This document shows positions 51,840 to 60,638 of a stretch of 64,000 nucleotides of DNA, in pieces. The stretch is taken from the NCBI GenBank assembly GCA_963664085.2, contig CAXXLO010000002.1, positions 3,782,001 through 3,846,000 of the forward strand, in the 5' to 3' direction. The stretch's first letter is position 1. Each line of letters begins with the position of its first letter. The position numbers were made by a program, and so were the translations under genes. This DNA comes from Bin5 sp022821545. GTDB taxonomy: Bacteria; Chloroflexota; Anaerolineae; Caldilineales; Caldilineaceae. A model generated the notes under the pieces. The model was not told the origin of the DNA. It made no database searches and was given only the letters and a program-made list of their open reading frames with translations.

Positions 51840-52820
51840 TCAGGGATGCTGTGCGCCGGCCGTTTCAACGTAGATGGCGTAGAGCGACTGGCTGCTTGCC
51901 ATAAACAACCTGTTCTTTTCCGCCCCGCCAAAACAGAGATTTGCGCAGATTTCGGGCAGATGGATCTGGCCGATGCGGGTTCCGTCGGGCGCGTAGCAGT
52001 GGGCGCCGTCAAAGCCGGGGCCGGCCCAACCGGCCGCGGCCCAGAGGTTGCCGTCTTCGTCGCAACGGATGCCATCGGCCATTCCAGGGTTCATGTCGAC
52101 AAAGACGCGGCCATTCTCGAGCTGGTTGTCCGCGGTTACGTCGAATACACGGATGTGTGAGGGGCCATCCGGGTCGTGGGAACGTCCCGTATCGACGATA
52201 TACAGGAGGTCTTCGCTGGGCGAAAAACAGAGTCCGTTTGGGCGCAGAAAGTCGTCGGCAACGATCGCGGCGTGACCTGAATCCGGGTCGAGGCGATAGA
52301 CCCGGTTGGGCAGTTCGGCCTCTGCGACCTTGCCTTCATAGTTGAGCATAATTCCGTAACCGGGGTCGGTGAACCAGATGCTGCCATCGGAGTGGACCAC
52401 CACGTCGTTGGGCGAGTTGAGCAGTTTGCCTTCGAAGCTGTCGATCAGGACGGTAATCGAACCATCATGCTCAGTCCGGGTTACGCGGCGGCCGGTATGC
52501 TCGCAGGTAACAAGCCTCCCCTGCCGATCGCGCGTGTTGCCGTTGCTGTGGTGGGCAGGGCTGCGATAAATGCTGACCTCCTGGCTCTCCTCGTTCCAGC
52601 GGAGCATTCGGTTGTTGGGAATGTCGCTCCAGATCAGGCAGCGGGCGTCTCCGAACCAGACAGGGCCTTCGGCCCAGCGGCATCCGGTGAAGAGACGTTC
52701 GACGACAGCGTTGCCGATCCTGTACTTGCTGAAGCGGTCGTCAAGGACCTCGACGGCAGGGTCGGGGTAACGAACGACTTCCCCGCTCCAGTCCCGCTCT
52801 GCCAGTGACGGCGTGGACAT
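51840..52820 (-). CDS. SMP-30/gluconolactonase/LRE-family protein
   Basis: 326 residues, propeller lactonase. Conserved blocks: GCRWAEGPVWFGDARCLIWSDI (Glu near 50), NSPNDVVVHSDGSIWFTDPGYG (Asn/Asp near 136), DDFLRPNGLCFSPSEDLLYIVD and GMADGIRCDEDGNLWAAAGWAG (Asp near 249). Longer at the N-terminus than the protein at 41589-42476. With the SDR (50818) and the YjhG/YagF dehydratase (48461) it supplies the lactone-opening step of a sugar-oxidation route. Confidence 0.92.
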   Translation of the reverse strand: MSTPSLAERDWSGEVVRYPDPAVEVLDDRFSKYRIGNAVVERLFTGCRWAEGPVWFGDARCLIWSDIPNNRMLRWNEESQEVSIYRSPAHHSNGNTRDRQGRLVTCEHTGRRVTRTEHDGSITVLIDSFEGKLLNSPNDVVVHSDGSIWFTDPGYGIMLNYEGKVAEAELPNRVYRLDPDSGHAAIVADDFLRPNGLCFSPSEDLLYIVDTGRSHDPDGPSHIRVFDVTADNQLENGRVFVDMNPGMADGIRCDEDGNLWAAAGWAGPGFDGAHCYAPDGTRIGQIHLPEICANLCFGGAEKNRLFMASSQSLYAIYVETAGAQHP

Positions 52821-52940
52821 GACAGATTCTCCTTGGTTATGAACGGTGATTTATGGTTCCTCTTATGCTGAACATTATCGCAGACCAGACGCCTCGCTGC
52901 ACAGATTCGCGGAGACGGAAAATTCAAAAAGACGGAAAAC

Positions 52941-54881
52941 TTACAGCGGCCATAGAAGCGGAATCAGCGCCGTCGCCAGCGCCCACATTATGACAGTCAG
53001 GGGGACCCCGATCCGCAGATAGTCGCCAAACGTGTAACCGCCGGCGCCCCTGACTATGGCGTTGGTCTGGTAGCCCATCGGCGTCATGAAGCTGGCCGAT
53101 GCGCCAAAAGCGATTGTCATCAGCAGCGGCTGGGGATTCACTTGCAAGGTAGCGGCCATGGATAGCGCAATCGGAGTGAGAAGCACGGCGACCGCGTTAT
53201 TGCTGATCAGCTGTGTCAGCAGGCTGGTGAAGAGATAGAAGAGAGAGAGCATTACGACCGGGCTGACCTGCCCGGAAACTGAAATCAGTTGATCCACGAG
53301 TAGTTGAGCGAGCCCGGTCTTCTGCATCGCAGTGCCCAATGGAATCGTGCCTGCAAGGAGGAGCAGCGTAGACCCATCGAGTGACGACATTGCCTCATCG
53401 GTGCGCAGGCAGCGTGTAGCGACCATCAGAGCTGCGCCGCCCAGCGCCAGCATGACGATGGGTATTTCGGTGAGGCTGGCGAACAGGATCACCGCCCCCA
53501 TGATGATGAGGGCGAGACGATTTTTGGCGCGGCGTGCGATTGCCGATTCCACTCCCTCGACAAGAAGCAGCTTGAAAACCTCGCTCACGGCGTGCAGGCC
53601 GGACCTGGCACCCTGCAGGAGCAGGACATCCCCGCTATTGAGGCGTGCATGTCGCGGGCCGACCCGGCGTTGCCCGCCTCTGCGCTGCAGGCCCAGCACA
53701 TGAACGTGGTGACTTTCTTCGAACTCCAACTGTGCCAGCTGGCGACCGACGGCCACCGAGTCCGGCAAAATGACCGCCTCGACGATACGGGTTGAAGGCA
53801 GCGCGCCTGCAGACCTGTCGGAAGGGGGCGGCGCAAACTGTCCCGGCTCCGACGCGAAGGCCGAGTAGGTCTCGATGAAGCGGGCAATCACGGGCGGCGC
53901 ACCGCAGATGACCAGTACGTCGCCCTCCTGTATTCGGAGGAGTTCCGCCTCCTCCGGCTCAAAACGTCTGACCAGGCCAAAGCGCGACGGTTGGGGCCGC
54001 CGGGCGCGGTGTGGTCTGCCGTCGCGCAAGAGTTCGAGCAGTTCGATCCGTTCCTGCGCCGAATCGCCGTTGCCGTGAAGCGCCCCGCGCAGGTGTGTCA
54101 GGCGGCGGTGGTGTCGTTCCGACCTGCGCCGGGAGAATCGGGCGGTGGCTGCCTCGCTGAACAGTTCGCCAACATTCCGGCCCAGCAAAGGACTTTCCTT
54201 TTCGACTATCAGTTCGGCAACGAATGGTGTGCTCTGGTGGCGGCCTTCGCCCAGGCTGCCCGCCGGCGACCTGTCCGGCAAAAGCTTCTGACTTGTGAGA
54301 ACGACAAAGATGCCGCCGGCGACTGTGAAGATAAGGCCGAGAGGTGTAAAGGTCAACAGGTTGAAACCGGGTCCTCCCGCGGCCCTGTAAAGATCGTCAA
54401 CCAGGATGTTGGTGCTGGTGCCCAGCAGCGTGATGGTACCGCCCAAGACGGCAAAATAGCTGAGCGGGATGAGCAGCTTGGACGGCTGAATGCGGAAGCG
54501 CTGGCTGAGAGAAAGGATGACCGGGGCCATCATGACAACGACAGGCGTGTTGTTCATAATGGCGCTGGCCAATGGAATGACTCCGCCCAAAAGGATCAGG
54601 AGACGACGGGGACTGCCGCCGGAGAAGCGCGCCAGGCCGATCGTCACGATTTCGAGTGCGCCAGTGCGAAGCAGGCCTCCGCTGATTACGAACATTGCGC
54701 CCACCGTAATTGTGGCCGTGCTGGCAAAACCGGACAATGCCTCTCCAGTATTCAGAATTCCGGTCAGAGCAAGGGCTGTAATGGCGAGAGCCGAGGTTGT
54801 CTCCGTTGCCAACCAGTCAGTCAAATAGAGATAGGTCGCCACCACAAGGATGACGACAAGCAGGATCATTTCAGCAGTCAT
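52941..54881 (-). CDS. SLC13-family (DASS) permease with two internal TrkA-C (RCK-C) domains
   Basis: 646 residues from the ATG at 54881; the upstream extension is not hydrophobic and lacks a ribosome site. An N-terminal membrane half (about 1-235) with the family signature IMNNTPVVVMMAPVIL is followed by a cytoplasmic stretch with two RCK-C domains (about 240-430: ELIVEKESPLLGRNVGE and VEAVILPDSVAVGRQLAQLEF). A second membrane half has LISNNAVAVLLTPIALSMA and FGASASFMTPMGYQTNA. It imports dicarboxylates, sulfate or similar anions with sodium. Odd: the first RCK-C domain is broken by an Arg/His-rich stretch (RRRSERHHRRLTHLRG). Confidence 0.9.
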   Translation of the reverse strand: MTAEMILLVVILVVATYLYLTDWLATETTSALAITALALTGILNTGEALSGFASTATITVGAMFVISGGLLRTGALEIVTIGLARFSGGSPRRLLILLGGVIPLASAIMNNTPVVVMMAPVILSLSQRFRIQPSKLLIPLSYFAVLGGTITLLGTSTNILVDDLYRAAGGPGFNLLTFTPLGLIFTVAGGIFVVLTSQKLLPDRSPAGSLGEGRHQSTPFVAELIVEKESPLLGRNVGELFSEAATARFSRRRSERHHRRLTHLRGALHGNGDSAQERIELLELLRDGRPHRARRPQPSRFGLVRRFEPEEAELLRIQEGDVLVICGAPPVIARFIETYSAFASEPGQFAPPPSDRSAGALPSTRIVEAVILPDSVAVGRQLAQLEFEESHHVHVLGLQRRGGQRRVGPRHARLNSGDVLLLQGARSGLHAVSEVFKLLLVEGVESAIARRAKNRLALIIMGAVILFASLTEIPIVMLALGGAALMVATRCLRTDEAMSSLDGSTLLLLAGTIPLGTAMQKTGLAQLLVDQLISVSGQVSPVVMLSLFYLFTSLLTQLISNNAVAVLLTPIALSMAATLQVNPQPLLMTIAFGASASFMTPMGYQTNAIVRGAGGYTFGDYLRIGVPLTVIMWALATALIPLLWPL

Positions 54882-55346
54882 GGACTGTGTTTTCCATTCG
54901 CATAGTAGTCCTATCGCTATGGGCAAACTGTAGTGAAAGATTTGAGCGGGGACAGCTATCAGGATACTGTTTTGCCTGTTGCCAGTCAAGCCTGAGTGCG
55001 CTCTGTCAGGGGGTACCCCGTTAGCGTTCAGGCTGAACTGAATGGAGGCATTTGGGTTGACGGCGAACCTTCACCGTGATAAAGTTCGTGTAATCACATC
55101 AAGGGCTTGTTTCGGCATGAAAGCCTGAACTGTACTCATCCGAACGGTGTTCCGGGAGGTCCGAGTCTTGAGTGAATCGACCAGAGAGAGTGCCTCAGCT
55201 GGAGGATCTTCTGGACAGTTGAAGCCGGCGGAGGGGAGGAGACGTTTCAGAAACTCAGCCAGCGGGGAATTGGAGGATCAGGATGCGGAAAGTAGCGGCC
55301 GAGGTCAGACATTCAGCCTAGCAGCTTCTGGGAAAGACAGAAAGAG
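54882..55346. other. Intergenic region before the tRNA
   Basis: About 465 bases from the SLC13 start to the tRNA 3' end. No gene recognised on either strand; an open frame on the plus strand (55147-55407) runs through the tRNA and is a shadow. Confidence 0.5.
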
Positions 55347-55417
55347 AGCGGGCGAACGGACTCGAACCGTCGACATTCAGCTTGGGAAGCTGACGTTCTA
55401 CCACTGAACTACGCCGC
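55347..55417 (-). tRNA. tRNA-Gly (CCC anticodon) with a one-base deletion in the acceptor stem
   Basis: Read on the minus strand: D-arm GTTC-AGTGGTA-GAAC, anticodon arm TCAGC-TTCCCAA-GCTGA (anticodon CCC, Gly GGG codons), T-arm GACGG-TTCGAGT-CCGTT. The 3' acceptor strand is CGCCCGC but the 5' strand reads GCGGCGT, one G short of the expected GCGGGCG, so positions 5-7 cannot pair without a bulge. The discriminator is U, normal for tRNA-Gly; CCA is not encoded. Either a real crippled tRNA or a one-base error in the G-run. Confidence 0.85.
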
Positions 55418-55435
55418 AGAGTGAACACTCTTCAA

Positions 55436-55544
55436 GATTCGCATAGCGGCATGTGAGGCCCCGCGAATCCTCAAGGCGCGATTCGCATAGCGGCTGTGAG
55501 GCCATGGAGGGTTGGGTCTCGAACCCGAGGGGCGCGAATCCTCA
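55436..55544. repeat. Short repeats between tRNA-Gly and the DUF4268 gene
   Basis: GATTCGCATAGCGGC followed by TGTGAGGCC occurs at 55436-55460 and 55480-55503 (the first with one extra A). CGCGAATCCTCA occurs at 55462-55473 and 55533-55544. GATTCGC and GCGAATC are mutual inverts, giving a REP-like block. A separate stem-loop, CGATTTTGC/GCAAAATCG, lies at 55562-55591. From here to 55769 there is no other gene. Confidence 0.65.
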
Positions 55545-55769
55545 CCCCTATTTTATAGGCGCGATTTTGCACTGTCAAATCAGCAAAATCGTCGCTTGCG
55601 CTATACATTTACTTCGTGTAAAACTAAGATGTGGAGTGCTACGCTTTCAGTACAGGCAAGCCCCCCATGCTTCACAAGTCGAGCAAAGACCTTTCGGGAA
55701 AGACCGTTCCGGGTATGGCCTAAACTTGATGCAAATTACAAGATAATCGCAATAGGAGGAGACGATAGA

Positions 55770-56858
55770 ATGATACAGTTTGACTTTGGCCGCCTGGAAC
55801 AAGTGGAACTGCGCACAGTATGGGTCAGTGAGGACAGCGACTTTGCCACTTGGCTGGCGCGGGGCGACAGTCTGGCCCTCCTAGGCGAAGCGATCAACAT
55901 GGAGCTGGAGTTGGAAAACATGGAGGGTTGGGTCTCGCCTTACCCCAGGGGCGTGGTCTGCCGAAGTCGGGGCAGCGGCGGGTACGTCGTAATCGAGAAC
56001 CAGCTGGAACATACCGACCAAAGCCATTTAGGGCAGCTTCTTACCTACGCCGCAGAGTTGAAGGCGGTCACGATGGTGTGGGTGGCGGCTCATTTTACCC
56101 AGGAAGATCGAAATACACTCAATTGGTTGAACGAAATTACAAGTAGAAACATACGGTTCTTCGGCTTGGAAGTAGAGTTGTGGCGAATCGGTGAGTCCCC
56201 ACTTGCTCCGAAGTTTTATCTTGTCAGCAAGCCAAGCGACTGGGAGGAAAGCACGGTTGCGTCCGAGAGAAGCATCCCTGACAGCACGACCAACCCGACG
56301 CCAGCACCGGCTCCGACTCCCACCCCTGCGCCTGCGACAGACGAGACTTCACTGGAGGATCAGTTACAGCAGGTAGAGAACGAACTGCAACTGGAATATC
56401 AGCTCGTAGAAAACGAATTGCAGATGGAGTACTGGCAGGCTCTGCGTAAACACCTGGAAAACAGTGGGAGTTTCATCCGTCCCGGCACCCCTCGTTCACA
56501 GAACTGGATGAACTTTGACGTTGGCCACTGGCGCCTGCGGATGACAGCCTTCAACAATATGCGAGAAGGCGGAATAGGCGTACAGCTGGTGATTCGGGAA
56601 GGCGATGCCGAAGTTTCCTACAATACACTTTATCAGCAACGCGGGGAGATTGGGGCCGAGATTGGCGACGCGCTGGAGTGGCGCGAGCTGCCCGAACACA
56701 AGCAGGGCCAGGTGATGCTGCGCAAGTACAATGCCGACCCGACCAACCGGTCACAGTGGCCGGAACAGCACGACTGGTTCAGGGAAAAGCTGGAGGCGTT
56801 TGACAGGGCATTTCGTCCGCGAATTTCGACTTTCGGCGCTACAAATCAGGGGCTCTGA
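55770..56858 (+). CDS. DUF4268-type protein with N-terminal PD-(D/E)XK-like nuclease region
   Basis: 362 residues from the ATG at 55770, with AGGAGGAGA upstream; earlier non-ATG readings are rejected. The N-terminal half has VVIENQLEHTDQSHLGQLLTYAA (near 73-95), the E-x-Q core of nuclease-like domains seen in DUF4268 and related proteins. A Thr/Pro/Ala linker (about 175-190) and a duplicated acidic helix (QVENELQLEYQLVENELQME) join it to a C-terminal DUF4268-like domain (about 225-350: YWQALRKHLENSGSFI, FNNMREGGIGVQLVI, EHDWFREKLEAFDRAF). Such proteins often lie with defence or repair genes. Substrate unknown. Confidence 0.72.
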   Translation: MIQFDFGRLEQVELRTVWVSEDSDFATWLARGDSLALLGEAINMELELENMEGWVSPYPRGVVCRSRGSGGYVVIENQLEHTDQSHLGQLLTYAAELKAVTMVWVAAHFTQEDRNTLNWLNEITSRNIRFFGLEVELWRIGESPLAPKFYLVSKPSDWEESTVASERSIPDSTTNPTPAPAPTPTPAPATDETSLEDQLQQVENELQLEYQLVENELQMEYWQALRKHLENSGSFIRPGTPRSQNWMNFDVGHWRLRMTAFNNMREGGIGVQLVIREGDAEVSYNTLYQQRGEIGAEIGDALEWRELPEHKQGQVMLRKYNADPTNRSQWPEQHDWFREKLEAFDRAFRPRISTFGATNQGL

Positions 56859-56971
56859 AGGTTTCGCACGTTTCTTTCCGGATCTTCCAGGACATATGAT
56901 TATTCGCCGCCTGGGCATGGGTAAGCTTCGTCCGGCCCCCGCCCAGGCGGCGAATCCCTCGCCCTCGCCGG

Positions 56972-58012
56972 TTACTCCCCAAGAATCTCAGGTGCAAACT
57001 CTCCGTCCGACATGATGCGTCGTCCGTCCACATCAATTGTGCATTGCGTTGGAATGACATCGACGTGGTGATCGGACTTCCAATCGGCGCCTGTCTGGCT
57101 ACCGTAGGGGTCGCCGAAGGCCACATGGACGCCGGGGTATTTCTCGTCCTGAAGCAGATTACCAACCAGCCCGGTCAATGCAATGTTGGTCCCGATGGCA
57201 AATTCGCCAACTCTGTCCGCATTCTCTGCTCCAAAGATGTAGGAGCGGACATCCTCTTCCAATGATCTGTCTTCACTTCGCACGGCTCTCACACGCCCGT
57301 CTTCGACCTCGAATGTAACCGGCGTTTCGAGGATTCCGTATCGTTCGCTAAAGTAGTCGCCCAATTCGTCCACCACCAGGACCCCGTTCGAGTTGCCCGG
57401 CGAAGTGAAGGTCTCCCCTTCAGGCAGGTTTCCCCACTTGCCAGGTTCATGGTAAAGCCCGTGACAGGGAATCCAATCGAAGTCGGGATTCAAAGCGGCT
57501 GTAAAGTCGGTGCCCTTGGGATTGGTGACCCGGATCTCTGAGGCGCACTTGGCGAGCTCGTAGACCCGCATGGTCACGTCGTAGATTCGGCGGTAGTCGA
57601 CCCTCATCCCCTGCGTCATCAGAAGGGGCGTGATGTTGATCATGTGGCCGTGGCGGGCTCCAGCTGGATTCGCTTGCATGACAGCCGGCATATAGGCCAT
57701 TCGAAACTTGAGTTCACCCGGACGGCTGCTGGCGGTATAGAAACTGACGTGCGGTTGAAACCGTTCCAATGCTGTCTGGAGAACATTCGGAATCTCGGTT
57801 ATGGGACGAAGACCGAGCGATTCGAGTGTATGAATCTCTACGGCGCCGGCAACAGGAGCCGCGGCTCCGGCAAGCGCCTCGCTGATGAGCGAGGCGCCTT
57901 CGTCGCCGAGGATGAATACTCGCTCACCGGGCTGAACAGCCATGCAGATTCGCACAGCGACTTCGGCGCCTTCCCGCATATCGTCAAGAGTGAAAACTCC
58001 GGAATCGGTCAT
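56972..58012 (-). CDS. M29-type (thermophilic metalloaminopeptidase-like) aminopeptidase
   Basis: 346 residues. Metal-ligand motifs of the AmpS/M29 family: GNLPEGETFTSP (Glu near 200), the middle EFAIGTNI (Glu near 268) and the C-terminal DWKSDHHVDVIP (His and Asp near 313-317), though the HxD pair is in HHVD form. Family members remove N-terminal residues using cobalt or zinc; relatives include 2,5-dihydroxypyridine dioxygenase, so a ring-cleaving role cannot be excluded. Convergent with the DUF4268 gene. Confidence 0.8.
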   Translation of the reverse strand: MTDSGVFTLDDMREGAEVAVRICMAVQPGERVFILGDEGASLISEALAGAAAPVAGAVEIHTLESLGLRPITEIPNVLQTALERFQPHVSFYTASSRPGELKFRMAYMPAVMQANPAGARHGHMINITPLLMTQGMRVDYRRIYDVTMRVYELAKCASEIRVTNPKGTDFTAALNPDFDWIPCHGLYHEPGKWGNLPEGETFTSPGNSNGVLVVDELGDYFSERYGILETPVTFEVEDGRVRAVRSEDRSLEEDVRSYIFGAENADRVGEFAIGTNIALTGLVGNLLQDEKYPGVHVAFGDPYGSQTGADWKSDHHVDVIPTQCTIDVDGRRIMSDGEFAPEILGE

Positions 58013-58097
58013 TTTCTTACAGTCCTCCAGGTCTGTGAGGTGAACAAGGTTGTAATGCCAGCGGGCGGCGAGACCGCCCTACGAGGTGACTGACGGT

Positions 58098-59600
58098 CTA
58101 TCCGAGGATGACCGGCTCTTCCGGGTATTGGAGCAACGAAGGGCGTTCTCGCTGCGCCAGAGCGATGACAATGGTGAGCGGCCCCAGCCGGCCCCAAAAC
58201 ATGGTAAACGCGATCAGCGCCTGTCCCCACGCGTTCAGCTTTTGTGTGTATCCCAGAGAGTAGCCGGTATTTGAAAAGGCGCTTACGACTTCGAATCCCA
58301 GCGCAAAGATGTCGCCCTGGTTCAGCAGTGACAGGAGGATGGTGACAGCCCCGACCAGGAGCGTGCTGACGGTCATGATGGCAACGGCTTTGTTCAATGT
58401 TTCTCTTGGCACAGAGCGGCCGAATGCCACGGCCTGGTTGTCCCGCCCTTTGGCGGTTGCCAGGGCAGAGATCAGCAACACACCAACGGTGCTGGTTGTC
58501 ACACCGCCGGCCATGCTCGCCGGCGCGCCGCCGACAAACATCCAGAACAGCAGCATCAGCTGCGTACTCTGACTTGTCTCCTCCAGAGGCAGGATCGTCA
58601 GGCCCGCCGTCCGGGAGGAGATGACTGTGAAGACGCTGATCGCGATTTGCTCGCCCAGAGAGTGGGCGGCCAACGCAACTTCGTATAGATGGCGATCCAG
58701 AAAGATAACGGCCAGGCCAGCGACAAGGAGCAAGGCCGTCAAGCCCAATGTTATACGCGTGTTCAGGGCCAGCATACGATTTCTAAAGTAGGACACCACG
58801 TCGTAGGACACTGCAACGCCAACGCCACCCAGTATAATTAAGACGGCCATCACTGCCAGGGTATAGTAGTCGGCCCCAAATCCGAAGACCGGAAGGTGGT
58901 GGCTGCCTGCGAACAGGTCGAAGCCGGCGTTGCAATAGCTGCTGACAGCGTGGAAGAGCGCCAGCCACAGGGCCTCGCCGCCGGGAAATTCCGTCCGCCA
59001 GCGCAGCCAGAGCAACAGCGTGCCAACCGCCTCGATGGAGACTGTAACGACCAGGACATAGAGTGCAAGATTGGCGACACCGCCGAGCCGCCCCCAGTTA
59101 CGCGCCAGGGTAAACTGCTTTTCACCACCCAGTGACTGCTGGATCAGGAATCGCTCATTCAGGGTCACGCGCCGCCCAACCAGGCGGAAAAGGAGAACGC
59201 TGAAGGCGATAAAGCCGACGCCGCCAACTTGAAGAAGCACCAGTATTATGGACTGACCGAACCGGCTGAAATCAGTGGCAGTCGTGCGTACTCCGAGGCC
59301 GGTGACCGTAACGGCGCTGGTAGAGGTGAAAGCGGCCTCCATCCAAGAAATAGAGACGCCGGGGTTAGTTGCGGCCGGCAGCTTCAGAAGCAGTGTTCCA
59401 ACCAGGATGATTCCGGCAAAGCCAATAATCAGCAGGCGAGGCGCCTGCGCGCGTGACAGGCGGCTGTCTGCGGCCTCTTTTGATGGGACACCATCGCCGG
59501 TAAACTCCGGCCGCACGAAACGGGACTCCCGCTCCGTCCGGAGTCTCAACAGGAACTCGTCCGAATCTCCATTCGCTGAGTTGAATGGCTCTTGGCTCAT
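58098..59600 (-). CDS. TrkH/KtrB-family potassium transporter subunit
   Basis: 500 residues from the ATG at 59600. The four pore-loop segments of the family can be placed: TSTSAVTVTGLGV near the N-terminal third (with the selectivity Gly), HAVSSYCNAGFDLF, MFVGGAPASMAGGVTTSTVGV and SAFSNTGYSLGY. About ten membrane helices. The cytoplasmic gating partner (TrkA/KtrA) is not adjacent. It imports K+ with Na+ or H+. It lies 85 bases downstream of the aminopeptidase start on the same strand. Confidence 0.9.
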   Translation of the reverse strand: MSQEPFNSANGDSDEFLLRLRTERESRFVRPEFTGDGVPSKEAADSRLSRAQAPRLLIIGFAGIILVGTLLLKLPAATNPGVSISWMEAAFTSTSAVTVTGLGVRTTATDFSRFGQSIILVLLQVGGVGFIAFSVLLFRLVGRRVTLNERFLIQQSLGGEKQFTLARNWGRLGGVANLALYVLVVTVSIEAVGTLLLWLRWRTEFPGGEALWLALFHAVSSYCNAGFDLFAGSHHLPVFGFGADYYTLAVMAVLIILGGVGVAVSYDVVSYFRNRMLALNTRITLGLTALLLVAGLAVIFLDRHLYEVALAAHSLGEQIAISVFTVISSRTAGLTILPLEETSQSTQLMLLFWMFVGGAPASMAGGVTTSTVGVLLISALATAKGRDNQAVAFGRSVPRETLNKAVAIMTVSTLLVGAVTILLSLLNQGDIFALGFEVVSAFSNTGYSLGYTQKLNAWGQALIAFTMFWGRLGPLTIVIALAQRERPSLLQYPEEPVILG

Positions 59601-59900
59601 CTGCCGCTTCCAACTTATACCTGACTGCACCCCCGGCGCGACTGACGGTGCGGGATGCCCCATTGGTGATACCCGAATGGTAATGTACACGCGAGCAAGT
59701 TTCCGTCCAAAACGAAATCCTCATATGTTATTTGGTATAAAATTTATTATACGGAATAAAAATCCGAGTCGGGTCCCTCACCCCAGTTGCTCCAATTTCT
59801 TGCCATTTTGCCTCTCTTAATGTACTCTCACTCCGCAAACGCGGTTCGGAATCTACCGGCTTCCGGCCCCCGATCACTCAGCGTGGAGAACTTCCCCGAA
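59601..59900. promoter_or_regulatory. Divergent promoter region with an AT-rich core
   Basis: The 300 bases between the minus-strand TrkH gene and the plus-strand phosphatase hold an AT-rich patch (59722-59762). It carries TATAAT on the minus strand (within CGTATAATAAA) and TATAAA on the plus. Clear -35 boxes were not found. Confidence 0.35.
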
Positions 59901-60626
59901 ATGAACCTGTACTTGATCCGGCACGGACAGTCAGCCAACAACCTTCTGGCTGAACAACTCAAAGAAAGGCCAGGGCCTTTCCCTTACGAAGCCTATATGA
60001 GGCAGCGGGTGGCAGAACCGCCGCTAACGGAGATGGGGGAGAGACAGGCGAAACGGCTTGGCGCTTATGCTAAGGAGTTGGCGATTTCCCGCCTCTACTG
60101 TAGCCCTATGTTGCGCACGATGCAGACGATCCAGCCCCTTGCCGAAATATTGGGCACTGAACCGGCGGTCTGGATCGACTTGCACGAACACGGCGGCGTT
60201 TTCCTCAGACCAGGCGCGAATACGCAAGCTGTTGGCTATCCCGGTCTAAATCGCGCAGAGATGAGCGAGATGTTTCCCGGCTACCGGCTCGACGGCATTT
60301 CTGACAGCGGCTGGTGGCACGGAGATGAAGAAGATCTGGCTGCCTGCCATGCCCGCGCCGTGCGGGTGGCGGAGGCGTTGCACAGGATGGCGGGGGCGTC
60401 AGAAGAGGATGAGAGCATCGCGGCCGTTTCTCACGGAACTTTTATGGACAGTCTCCTCAAGGCACTCCTAGGCCGCTTGCCGGGCAATGAGATCTACTTC
60501 AACCACCACAATACAGGCGTCACACGGGTCGATTTCTCCTCTTCCCGCTCGGATGGAAAATCAGTAGTGACTGTTCGCTATACGAACCGGGCTGAGCATC
60601 TTACAGACGCAAATATGAGCTATTGA
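59901..60626 (+). CDS. Histidine phosphatase superfamily (phosphoglycerate-mutase-like) protein
   Basis: 241 residues from the ATG at 59901; the frame is open earlier but not conserved. The catalytic RHGQS (7-11) and the second His in AVSHGTFMDSLLKAL (near 180) are both present, along with LYCSPMLRTMQTIQPLAEIL (Arg near 72). Substrate unclear: such proteins act on phosphosugars, phosphoserine or nucleotides. A ThrH gene follows 12 bases downstream, so a link to phosphoserine/phosphohomoserine metabolism is possible. Confidence 0.9.
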   Translation: MNLYLIRHGQSANNLLAEQLKERPGPFPYEAYMRQRVAEPPLTEMGERQAKRLGAYAKELAISRLYCSPMLRTMQTIQPLAEILGTEPAVWIDLHEHGGVFLRPGANTQAVGYPGLNRAEMSEMFPGYRLDGISDSGWWHGDEEDLAACHARAVRVAEALHRMAGASEEDESIAAVSHGTFMDSLLKALLGRLPGNEIYFNHHNTGVTRVDFSSSRSDGKSVVTVRYTNRAEHLTDANMSY

Positions 60627-60638
60627 GAGGAGTTATAA

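Noticed and set aside
53991..54905. 304-residue frame opposite the SLC13 permease
   Set aside because: The permease reads with membrane segments and family signatures; the opposite frame is polar and without motifs.
55147..55407. 86-residue frame running through the tRNA
   Set aside because: Overlaps a tRNA gene and shows no coding pattern.
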